Below, piece after piece: positions 21,656-31,617 of a stretch of 64,000 bases of DNA. This DNA comes from Pilaira anomala (lineage: Eukaryota > Mucoromycota > Mucoromycetes > Mucorales > Mucoraceae): assembly GCA_025716855.1 (NCBI GenBank), contig JAIXMQ010000008.1, positions 496,001 to 560,000 of the forward strand, given 5' to 3'. Numbering within the stretch: position 1 is the stretch's first letter; each line of letters begins with the position of its first letter. The position numbers and the translations under genes were made by a program. Below the pieces are notes generated by a model that made no database searches, had not been told where the DNA came from, and worked only from the letters and a program-made list of their open reading frames with translations.

Positions 21656-23523
21656 AAAGCTAATCAGTAGTTGCACTGCATTGCTTATATTCTCATTTTC
21701 TCTATCATTGGTTCTTTATTTTTTTCTGTTTACCAATCAAATGTATACATATCACGCGTTAAATGATCTATTTGAAAAGAAAATTGTTTTCTTTGTGTGT
21801 ACAATGTTTTTTTTTTTACTGTATTAAGATGTATACATATATAATTAGAGTAATCTTTTGAAGGTGTGACTTGAGAGAGAGAGCAGTAATAAGTTAGGAT
21901 CTCATGAAACATCAAAACAAGGTTTTATTTTATTAATAATGTTTTACAAGTCGAAATAGAAAAATATAGCTTCTAGGCTTTTGTGAGGAAAATGATATAT
22001 ACTCTTCTACATAAAATTTTGTTAGAGATTAAATCTTCACCTGGATTACCTATTGAGAGTTTGATTTGGCGGGAGATAGTGCTAAAAAAAAAGCAAACTC
22101 TCCTCAGCCAAAGCAAACTCTTTTTGCTTAAATCAAACTCTCTTGCTTAAATCAAACTCTCTTGCTTAAATCAAACTCTCCTCCCCTAAAAATTAGGTAC
22201 TTACTTTACAGCCACGCGCTATCTTTTTTTTTTAGTTGGCAGTAATGAGTTAATAACTGATTGAAGGTGAGAGTAAGGGTTGTTTGTTGTTATTGAATTG
22301 TTACATCATATTGACTTCTTTATTTTTTTCACACGCTACAAAGCAATCAGTTTTTTTTTTTTGTTCCTTCTTTTTCTTTTTCACTTTCAAAATGAAACAC
22401 CCTTACCGCTACCATTTTAATCCTTTTTTTTTTTTTGATAGCGTACGTTATCCCGGCAAGGGTGAGGATACTATAGTAACAGAGAGCTAAAATACGTTGA
22501 GCGGATCAGTTACAAATATTAGTTTCCAATTGAGAGAAAGATTAGAAGTAATTAGCAAAAAAAAAAGGCAGAAATAGTAATAAATAAAGTGAATGAAACA
22601 TGTGTTATTTTCTACTTGAAGCTACATATTAAACTTAGCCCAACAATTTGGCGGTAACCTCATTTTTTTTCTAGTTACTCCCTTCCGTTGGGTAGGTTAA
22701 AACTTCAACTTAATTTAGTCCATTAACCGTTGATGGTTACTCCAGGTGTTGATGAAATATGATATGTGTTAAATCTCTGGTAACCCCTAACATTCTTTTA
22801 ATTTGTCTTCAACTTATCTTAAGCTCCAAACGATATATAGACTGTTCATGGGATTATGATAATCAAAAAGATGATGTAGTTTTAATGATTAGCGAGTACA
22901 ATAAAAAATACACACTTTTGCCTCATAAATATCTTGTCTTTAATAATAAAGAGCTCATCATATTATTGAGTTGACTTAAATACTCTTCAAATTCAAAGTA
23001 TATGTAGCACCTACTAATAAACCCTTATACGTTCTAAAAGAATGTACTCGCAATAAGGTTGAAAAGATGCTAGAAAAAAAAAAAAAAGGGGGCCCTTTAA
23101 ATTTACATTCTTAATAAAATACCAGTAATTTTTTTTTTTTTTTTATATGTGTGTAGTCAACTTGGATCTAATTAGAGTATGACAGATGTTAATGGTCGGA
23201 TGTAAATCGATTGTGAAATCGGGTCATACGCCATATCCCGTTTCATGATATGGTGTCACCAATAAAAACTTCAAAATATACCTAATATAAAACAAGGTAA
23301 TTTTTTAAATACAATTGAAATTAAAAAAAGGAAATACTTGATCCTATTGAGCCAACATTTTCTTTTAGCTATGAAAGAGAGAGAAAAATAACGAGAGAGA
23401 GAGATAGAAAGGAGAATGAGTATGTAGGTATTGATTATCACGTGCAAATGATGATTAGTTAAAAAGAAAAACATTTTTTTTTCTTGTTTGTTCAACATAC
23501 AAAATAAAAAAATAAAATAAAAT
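21099..23523. other. Gene-free spacer with repeats
   Basis: 2.4 kb between the kinesin and Bqt4-like genes. It has a T38 run (about 21611-21648), the 19-bp tandem/inverted repeat at 22055-22180 (separate entry) and GA-rich runs near 23385-23415. Short ORFs here lack coding character. One stretch (22835-22950) reads YIDCSWDYDNQKDDVVLMIS and could be an old coding relic, but nothing supports a gene. Confidence 0.5.
22055..22180. repeat. 19-bp tandem repeat with inverted copy
   Basis: The 13-mer AAATCAAACTCTC recurs at 22130, 22149 and 22168, giving an exact 19-bp period (unit AAATCAAACTCTCTTGCTT). Two variant copies, AAGCAAACTCTC and AAAGCAAACTCTT, lie at about 22091 and 22110. The exact reverse complement GAGAGTTTGATTT occurs once at 22055-22067, so the array can pair with the upstream arm. 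No flanking gene uses it as an exon. Confidence 0.85.
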
Positions 23524-24825
23524 ATGACTATGGAAGAGGATGGACCTTTGCCTTTACAGTTTCAATTACTTTATAATGGAGAAGTAGAGACAAGTTCAGA
23601 AACAGTTTATAAACATAAAGCGCGAATGTATGCAACGTTTAAAGTCGAGTTAAATGAGACACCTATTTATCGACTTATTCATTATGAATTCGAAAGACAT
23701 TTCATCTCTGCAGGACAGTTATTCAAGTCGTGTGGATTAACAATAACTGAAGGATTCTTTTTATTTGAAATAAAGTTGAATGAATTTGAAGTAGATTTTT
23801 TGATTTCACAGTTTCCATATTGTGATATTTGGGTTAGTGTCGAACAAGCTAGATCGATGGCATTAGCATTAGGCGTTGAACAAGAATTAGAATTATTTTT
23901 GGGAGAAGAATTAGATGAATGTTATTCATCAGATAATATGGGCCGTAATGAGATAATGCATAATTGGATTGTACCATCTATACCTAATCTTCAATATTCT
24001 ACTCGGGCTTTACTTGAAACAACATTTGATGTCATAAAGTTATTAGAACCACCTAATCGAAAGATTCGAACTCAGATATCAAGAGCGAATACGCAAGTGA
24101 TGAAGGATAGAACCGAAACAGGACTAGTACGTTGGCAAGTATGGGCTTATGAACAATTTTTACAACAAAATAACACGACAATAAAAGAAGATATATCAAG
24201 TATTGGTTTAGATAGATCAGGAGCAGTGTGGGATACATTACAAGGATTATTATCAGATTTACATACAGTGAATAGAGGAGGAAAGATGATAAAGAATCGA
24301 GTATTATCAGATAATATGATGGTTGGTAATATGCCATTAAAAAAAGAATATTTAGGACATAGTTTAGCATTACAACAGTTATATATTGCAGTCATGATTG
24401 AAAAAATAATGAATGAATTTAATCGAGTGAATAAAGAAGATATCGTTCATCAAGCAAGAACCACTATGATGGTTGATACAAAAGCAACAATAGCAAATTC
24501 ATCTAGTACCAGTACAGCAACAACAGCAACAACAATAAGTTCAAAAGAAAATGATAATAATAGAGTGGTGGCAGATACAAATATGTTATTTCATGATCGT
24601 TTAGATTTATTAGAACAAGAATTATATAAAGTAAAAAGAAGATCAAAAAGAAAATTAGAAGAAATTCAATCTTATCAAGATGAATTGACTCAACAATTGA
24701 ATGAATTAAATAGTTGGAAATCTCAGTCTGATCGGATACGTAAAAGTGAACGTGTTTGGATGCTGATGTGTATGGTTTGTGTAGTTTTCGGGGTACTTTC
24801 TCTGCGGACATTTTATTTCGCGTAA
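23524..24825 (+). CDS. Bqt4-like APSES/KilA-N-fold protein with C-terminal membrane anchor
   Basis: Single-exon gene, 433 aa. Residues about 45-130 resemble the APSES (KilA-N) fold in spacing: YRLIHYEFERHFISAGQLF, then SCGLT, then IWVSVEQARSMALALGVEQE and LELFL. A central helical region follows, then a Ser/Thr/Ala-rich linker, a coiled coil at about residues 355-405 and a single hydrophobic segment at the very C-terminus (VWMLMCMVCVVFGVLSL, 412-430). This layout is that of fungal Bqt4-type inner-nuclear-membrane proteins that tether telomeres. The APSES assignment is from pattern, not a search, so it could instead be another tail-anchored protein. Start at the first ATG; a second Met is two codons downstream. 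Confidence 0.6.
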   Translation: MTMEEDGPLPLQFQLLYNGEVETSSETVYKHKARMYATFKVELNETPIYRLIHYEFERHFISAGQLFKSCGLTITEGFFLFEIKLNEFEVDFLISQFPYCDIWVSVEQARSMALALGVEQELELFLGEELDECYSSDNMGRNEIMHNWIVPSIPNLQYSTRALLETTFDVIKLLEPPNRKIRTQISRANTQVMKDRTETGLVRWQVWAYEQFLQQNNTTIKEDISSIGLDRSGAVWDTLQGLLSDLHTVNRGGKMIKNRVLSDNMMVGNMPLKKEYLGHSLALQQLYIAVMIEKIMNEFNRVNKEDIVHQARTTMMVDTKATIANSSSTSTATTATTISSKENDNNRVVADTNMLFHDRLDLLEQELYKVKRRSKRKLEEIQSYQDELTQQLNELNSWKSQSDRIRKSERVWMLMCMVCVVFGVLSLRTFYFA

Positions 24826-24953
24826 TACAAAAGATCGTCCTTTACTTTTTGTGTGTTTTAATAATAAAAAAATCTATTTCTTTTTTTTTTTTTTTTTTTT
24901 CCTCTCTTTTCTTTCTTTTTCCCTTCCTTTTTTTTTCTTAATTCTCTTTCTAT

Positions 24954-26774
24954 ATGCCGCCTAATAACTATAACCTAGTTCCAGCAGACTCGATAGAACT
25001 ACTTGCACCGGGAGAAGAACATCACAGTAAAAGAAATCGTCATGTCCGTTCGAATTCAACAACATCCTTTGTTCATTTCAGAGCGCCACAACAACAAATA
25101 ATAGAAGTGGATACAACTGGGGATAATAAACTTGCTTCTCAAGTAAAATATGAAATTAAACTGAAATTTAAAAAAAACTTGGCAAAAATAGAATCTGACT
25201 TTTCTTTTTTTAAATTGATAAACAGGCTCTTCCGTCATTATTCATTTGCGTCATAGGTTTAATTGTAGCTGGATGGATGATGGATATATACCAAGTAAAA
25301 GGATAAAAAAAAAAAAAAAAAAAAGGCTTTTATTGTAATACTGATTTTATTATTACTTTAAGCATTGGCAAGTGTTTGAACAAGTGACAGAATTATTTAT
25401 TTTGGTACCTGTACTGCTAAACCTAAAAGGAAATTTAGAAATGAATTTAGCAGCAAGATTTTCAACATCTGCCAATATGGGCGATCTAGATCATCCCGAA
25501 ACGAGAAATGCATTGGTGTGGGGTAATTTAGCTTTAATTCAGGTACAGGCTTTAATTGCTGGTTCAATAGCCGGTATGTTTTCTGTGTTTTTGGGTGCAA
25601 TTTTACATCCGGATTCAACTACTACGATTGGAGAATCAGTTTTAGTCATTGCAAGTTCAATGGTATCTGCAACTGTTTCTAGTCTTGTATTAGGTTTATT
25701 TATGTGTATCTTGATTATTCTTAGTAGAATTTTAAAGATTGATCCAGGTATAATAACATTTATTTTTATATTATTATTATTATTATTATTTTCTAAATAG
25801 AATATACCTGTATATGTAGATAATATTGCTTGTCCTATGGCTTCTTCTTTAGGTGATGTAGTCACATTGGGTATATTGGCCGGATGTGCAAACTTACTAT
25901 TAATCAATATTGGTATAACACAACTCACAAAAGAGAGTTTTACAGCGTGTTACTTATATTTCCCTTTTATAGAAACACAATTAAGTACATTCTTACTTTT
26001 AGTAATGTTTGGTAGTATCCCATTTTTTGGTATCTCTGTTTGGAGAAATAAGCATGTAAAAGATTTATTATTTTCGGGTTGGACACCTATTATTGTTGCC
26101 ATGTTAATTTCAAGTGGCGCAGGTCTTGTATTAGAAAGATATGTTGAACAATTTAAAGGATTAGCCATGTTGACACCTATCTTATGTGGTACAGAATATA
26201 TCGTTATTATTATATATATATATATATATTTTACTGACAAATACATAGGTTTGGCAGGAAATCTAGGCTCAATTTATGCTTCAAGAATTAGTACATGTCT
26301 TCATAAAGGTGTTCAAGAGCAGTTTAAAAAAGTAGAAATTATTTTACTTTTAATGAATGTACCTGTTCAATTGTTATTCTTGATGATCGTTTGGTTTTTA
26401 GATATTGGTCATTTAGATTTTACTTTTGCTTTTGGATTTTCATATTTTATTGTTTCGATGATTTGTGTAAGTCAATTTTCTCACGCACAAAAACAATTTT
26501 ATAATGATGTGAATTATATATATAGACTTTTGTGGCCTTAAAAATGGGTAAATCCATGACATTAGTCTTGTGGAAATATAAATACGATCCTGATAATTAT
26601 GTTTTACCTTACCTGTAAGTTTCTTTCTCTTTCTTTTTCTTTTCTTTTTTTCTGTACTAAATAAGTTTATTTTTTCTTAGGACGGCTATTATTGATGTCA
26701 TCTGTACAAGTTTATTAGTTGTTGCTTTCGCATGGCTCAGCGCAAATGGTTATGCTGCTTTAGACGATTTATAA
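24954..26774 (+). CDS. SLC41-family (MgtE-domain) Mg2+ transporter
   Basis: Eukaryotic SLC41 magnesium transporter with two MgtE-type membrane domains. Exons 24954-25142, 25226-25294, 25363-25747, 25820-25912, 25973-26188, 26249-26466, 26526-26614 and 26681-26774 join to 450 aa. First-repeat signature: LFILVPVLLNLKGNLEMNLA with RFSTSANMG, then DPDNIACPMASSLGDVVTLG. Second-repeat signature: MLTPILCGLAGNLGSIYASR with ISTCLH, then DPDNYVLPYLTAIIDVI. These paired blocks line the ion pore in MgtE relatives. The 60-nt segment 25913-25972 has good GT/AG ends but is also open in frame; if retained, the protein is 470 aa. It starts 128 bp after the Bqt4-like gene and ends 123 bp before the kinase gene. 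Confidence 0.92.
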
Positions 26775-26897
26775 CCCTCATCTTTTTTTTCTCACGCATT
26801 CCCCCCCCCTTTCTTTTTTTTTTTTTATATATTTATTTGTTTTCTCTTTTTTTCTCTTTCTTTTTTTTTTTTTTTTTTTTTTTTTCTTTTAAAAAAG

Positions 26898-28310
26898 ATG
26901 CTTCGTTTTATTTCACTTCCAAACAAGTTCCAATTTAGACAAGTTCGTTCTATTGCGTCAAAGGCACTTGAAAGGCCTCACTCTCATGCTTTTTATGATG
27001 ATAAAATTACCATTGTAATAAAACAATAAAGAAAATAATAATAATTTTTTAATGGGACTAATCTTTTTATACTCTATAGTTTGCTAGTAAACCAGTTCAA
27101 CCAGTTACTTTAAAGCAATTAGTTCGTTTTGGACAACCACCTTTATCAAACGAAAGTTTACAAGCATGTACGCATTATGCCCGCACTGAATTACCAGTGC
27201 GTTTAGCTAGACGCGTAAGAGCTTTTCAAAGTTTACCTTTTATCGTTGGAACCAATCCTTATATCAAAGAAATTTATAGTCTATATTATGATTCATTTGA
27301 ATCTCTTGTCAAGTATGCCCAACCCAACTCACCTGGTAATGATATAGAATTCACAGAAAAGTTGAAGGATTTTGTTGAACGTCATAGTGATAATATTCCC
27401 ACTTTAGCTCGAGGTAATCTATATGAAACCAAAAGCGTGACCGTAATATATATATATATATATATATATTCATTTTTTATTTTCTTTTTTATATAGGTTT
27501 CTTGGAATGCAAACAGTACATGAATTCACAAGATATGGCCAGATTTTTAGATGATATGATTCAGGCACGAATAGGTATTCGTCTTATTGCAGAACAAGCA
27601 ATTGCATTGATGCATCAAAAAGATTTAAAGACAGGTGGATATATTGGTATTATCGATACACAAATTGAACCCAACCAATTAATTAAACAATGTGCGGATT
27701 TTGTTGGTGAATTATGTGAATTTAATTATGGAGAAAGTCCTGAAGTCTTGATTGATGGTCATATCGATACAAAATTCACTTATGTCCCTGTTCATTTAGA
27801 GTATATCTTGACTGAATTATTAAAGAATTCTTATCGTGCTACTGTAGAACATCATAAAAAGATGGGAAGAACAACTCCATTACCTCCTATTCAAATCACT
27901 ATCAGTCAAGGTATAGAAGATATCTCAATTCGTATTCGTGATCAAGGAAATGGTATTAGTGATCATGATCTTAGTAAAGTCTTTGAATACTCTTATACAA
28001 CTGTATCAAAGGCTGCTGAAGATGCTGAAAATGATCCTTCTAATATCTTTAGAAATATTACTGAAATGGCAATGCAAAGTGGTGTTGGTGGTCCATTAGC
28101 TGGTCTTGGGTAAAAAAAAAAAATATATATATATGTATATATATATGTATTAACTTAAATTTTTCTAGTTTTGGTTTACCGTTAGCAAGAATGTATGCTC
28201 GTTATTTCGGTGGCTCACTTACCCTCGTTTCTATGTGGGGTTTCGGGTGCGACGTGTTCCTCAAGTTACGACATATTGATGACTCTATGGCAGAAGGATT
28301 AGAAATTTAA
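26898..28310 (+). CDS. Mitochondrial BCKDK/PDK-family protein kinase
   Basis: Protein kinase of the GHKL fold that phosphorylates and inactivates the branched-chain 2-oxoacid or pyruvate dehydrogenase complex in the mitochondrial matrix. Exons 26898-27014, 27080-27413, 27497-28109 and 28169-28310 join to 401 aa. The N-terminus [19 protein letters not shown] is a presequence. The helical regulatory domain has [20 protein letters not shown] and [19 protein letters not shown]. The ATP site shows the N-box [13 protein letters not shown]1 DQGNGI and G2 [20 protein letters not shown]. The domain ends [10 protein letters not shown]. The LPFIVGTNP block and RHID ending favour BCKDK, whereas [13 protein letters not shown] also fits yeast Pkp-type PDKs; substrate is therefore not certain. 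Confidence 0.9.
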
Positions 28311-28317
28311 ATTATTA

Positions 28318-28348
<31 letters not shown>

Positions 28349-29010
28349 ACAAATCATAATAATCATAATAAAAACAGAGAGAAACCAATGTTTTATTTCC
28401 AATACTTCAACATATTATACAAACTTTATAATAAAAAGTTAAAGTTTGATACTGGGGCCCCTCAAGATTTTTCTCAAAGAGCAGTAGAACGATCAAGAAG
28501 ATGTAGGTACTTTTGTACTTATTGATATAAAATGGAAAAAAAAAAGTCTTTTTTTTTTCAGGAACACTTTTATACCTTTATGGATAATTTCGTGTGAGCT
28601 TGGAAAAATATACAACTTTTACTTTTTTTGAGATTATACGAGTATTCATTGTACATACTTTGATGTAAACTTTATTTATAGACACACAAATTTGCCCTGA
28701 AAATATACAAAAAAAAAAAGCGATTAGTATACACGTAACTCACTGGGGGGGGGGGGTTGACACGAGTCGCTATCAACCTTGTGATTGACAGGATGTAACA
28801 TGAATCCAATCATCTTATATTTTGAAGTGTTTATAACTGATTTATAGGGTCAAGGGACTTTTTTTAAGAGTTAAATATGCATCTTTATTTGTGATCACAC
28901 TCTCCTGCTTTTTTTTTTATGTATGCAGTAAGGATTGAAAGCTGGTGTACAAAAAAAAAAAAAAGTATGTAAGTTATTATTTAGTATGTATTCATGTAAT
29001 GAGAATGAAA
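28311..29010. other. Spacer with CA microsatellite, no recognised gene
   Basis: 700 bp between convergent genes. It contains a CA repeat of about 12 units at 28324-28348, a G10 run near 28745-28756 and A/T runs. It likely holds the 3' UTRs of the kinase and SGNH genes. Confidence 0.6.
28324..28348 (+). repeat. (CA)n microsatellite
   Basis: About 12 CA dinucleotides just 3' of the kinase stop codon. Simple repeat, probably length-polymorphic. Confidence 0.95.
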
Positions 29011-30518
29011 TTAACGAGTCATGATTCTATCAAAATCCGCAGGACAATAAATTGCTTCTTGGTCGTCAAAGACAAAATATTTGGGTTTTTGAAACTGGCT
29101 CAAAAAGAGCTGGTTCCAAATAATCTTGGATGTCCATTCGTGTCCTTTTAAACTTGGATAGAAACAATCAAGGGTACTATAAAATGAAAGTATAAGTAAA
29201 ACTATCTCTTTACATTGTTTAAGTTTTTTTTTTTTTTTTTTTTCTGTAGTTATTACCTAAAGTAGTCCATTGAAAATCTAAAAAAATCATATCCACTACG
29301 CTGTAAAATTACAGCGAAATTCTGGATATTCATTTTTTGATATTTTTCAGTAATCTCTTTCAACTTGTTATTATATTCTATTATTAAGTATAGATGAGTC
29401 TAAGGATTTTAATAATATCATATCTACTATTTCTTTACCCAAAGAAAGTCTGCTCATGAGATATAAACCTTCTATTGTTTTGGAACACGCACACCCTACA
29501 ATATCATACTTGAGAGCACAATGATTTTTATACTGAGCAGTGAGAGAAGAAACACCGGCTACATCATAATTACTAATCAAGTTGACAATCACGTTTGGAA
29601 TATTCTTATAAATTCTATCTACAGCTGCTTCAAGGTATTTACCATACTTTTCTGGAGTATATTCATTTTGAGTTAAGTTCTTGCACAAATTACACATATC
29701 GAGACTTCCAATTTGAATATTAATTATCTTCCAGTCTTTGTCAAAATCAATAATCTTTGAGTTTTTCATAGCTGTATTACATTGAAATTGAATCAATTTC
29801 TGAACTCACTAACCATTTTTTTTTTTTTGTGACTTACTAGGAATCAAATAATCTAATTGTCTTTCTAATGTTTGAGCAGTACCTCCAGAAAGAGCAGCAT
29901 TAAATCGATCGTGATAAGTATCAGCTATAATTTCCAGAGCGTAAGTATTTTAGATATATAAAAACACATTTTATAACTTACTCGCTCCATAACAATCTTT
30001 CTCTAATATAATCCAAACAAATTAGATTAAAAATATCTATTTGTTGATCTGGCAATTACAACTTACCATTACACACGCCAGTTATTCGCTGGCCTATAGA
30101 TGAACCCTGTAAATTTGGTTGATAATTCTTGATATAATTTGCAACAGTAAAAGCATTTTCGTCACCACCAATGCTATAGGCTAAACCTCTATATTCCAAT
30201 ATGGCTTCCATGAGATCACTTATTATACTGGTAGAGTTTTTGTATCCTTTAAGACTAAATCCTGATGTAGCACTATCGTTGTTTTTTTTAAAAAAATAAA
30301 TTTGATGCTTTTCAAGTATTACATGTAAAACTGTACCTGTCTCCAAGAGCGCCGATCACTTTAATATCATCAACACGAAGGTCGTGCACACTTTGAGGCG
30401 GTTTACGAGGAGTCAGTGTAGGGCAATCTTGAATGTTTTTGACATATAAGGCGACATGAAGTGAGGTGAATGTGGTAAGGATAAATAGGGTTACAAAAAA
30501 TAATCTTTTAAAGTACAT
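29011..30518 (-). CDS. Phospholipase-B1-like SGNH hydrolase, altered active-site motifs
   Basis: Secreted or membrane-associated PLB1-type GDSL/SGNH protein. Exons 30518-30337, 30272-30067, 30002-29982, 29924-29838, 29804-29439, 29377-29257 and 29176-29011 join to 382 aa. A signal peptide covers MYFKRLFFVTLFILTTFTSL. Family blocks are clear: VHDLRVDDIKVIGALGDS, YRGLAYSIGGDENAFTV, DRFNAALSGG, DWKIINIQIG and DCFYPSLKGHEW. The block-I Ser is kept, formed across an intron (GDS-ATSG). Block III reads GSLD where PLB1 relatives have G-x-N-D, so the oxyanion-hole Asn is Leu. Block V reads DCFY where relatives have DCFH, so the catalytic His is Tyr. The 29837-29805 junction needs a less usual GAG acceptor and a 33-nt intron, so that join is the weakest. 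Probable pseudoenzyme, or a decaying gene. Confidence 0.75.
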
Positions 30519-31146
30519 GATTTGAGGAAGAAATGTATAATGAGTATTTGATTTCTTGTTGAATTTCTTTTTTGGTTTTTATGTTGCTCAACTGTCTAAC
30601 TAGATCAGTAGTTTAAATGAAAATGCTCATGTTTAAAGATTATGTTACTCATTGTGTCAATATTTTATTAAATATTACAGTTCAATTAAAGCGGTAAAAA
30701 GAATGCGTCTTTATTTATTGCATGCATATTTTACTGCAATAAAAGTATAGATAATAACAAACAGAAGAGGTAATGTTTGTTTTTTTATACGAGACAAGAA
30801 ACGTCAAATTATTAGTTAGAAGGATATGCCAAATCGTATATGTGCATGTAATTCATATGTATACAATGAGTGATGTTTTTTTTTTCATACATACACTTCA
30901 TTTACATCGTATCTCATTCTGTACCATTTCTCTAATTAAGCAAGTCGTATCTAGTTGATGCATATATAATTAATTTATTGAGAAATGACTGAAAGATCGA
31001 TAAAAAAGCTTTTAAAAAGTGCACTCTCAACTATTTCAAATACCAATATTGACACGGACTCTATCTGTGTCACTCAAACTAAACAAAACAATTGTTTTTC
31101 AAAGGGGGCCAAGTTCAATGCTATTTACAATATGTACACAATTTTA
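30519..31146. other. Spacer, no recognised gene
   Basis: AT-rich upstream region of the SGNH gene. Two short plus-strand ORFs (60-63 codons) occur but lack domain, codon or leader support. Confidence 0.5.
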
Positions 31147-31440
31147 TTATTTATTTTCTTTCGTATAATTTCTTAAGGTAGTGTCAGCAACATCAATTCT
31201 ACCTTCATGTAAGAATTCGTTATGATATCGAAGTGGTTCTTTAGGAGATTTCTTTATACTTTGAGCTACTACAGCTCTTACGGTGGTATCAGATAACTTC
31301 TTTGGTCTCCGAGCACTATCTTCAGGTAATACAGTACCTCTTTTCTTGATTCTTTTAATGCAACCAGAGACAACTGAGGTTGGAAGATTCATTTATTCAT
31401 GCGCAAATATCTGAAACGCTACAGTTACATACCGAATTCA
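31147..31440 (-). pseudogene. Tc1/mariner transposase N-terminal fragment
   Basis: The minus strand from 31392 reads MNLPTSVVSGCIKRIKKRGT, then VLPEDSARRPKKLSDTTVRA, and ends after SKTTLR-type sequence (ADTTLRNYTKENK) at a stop. This is the paired-like double helix-turn-helix DNA-binding region of Tc1-type transposases: LPTSTV...IKRFK...G...GRPKKLS pattern. The same frame continues upstream (VTVAFQIFAHE) but is broken by a TAA just before the Met, and no DDE catalytic domain follows, so it is a dead fragment. Terminal inverted repeats were not found by eye. Confidence 0.6.
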
Positions 31441-31586
31441 AATGCACCAGAGATCTATCCATATTTATTAGTAGAAAGTTTTTTAAACTTGGATCGAGTT
31501 TTTCTGATGTTTTTAAAGTAGTTAAAGATTGAAAGAAAAAGAAAAAAAAATCGCGAAGCTTTTTAAAACTTACGCGTAGTAGTTAG

Positions 31587-31617
<31 letters not shown>

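Noticed and set aside
22091..22180. CRISPR-like array
   Set aside because: Period is only 19 bp with no spacers, and the setting is a eukaryotic chromosome.
22284..22974. Two short plus ORFs
   Set aside because: Phe-rich or lacking any family pattern; no leader or splice support for a gene.
29371..29796. SGNH gene ending at 29371
   Set aside because: A GTAAAG donor at 29438 joins to two further exons carrying the conserved C-terminal blocks, so the true end is 29011.
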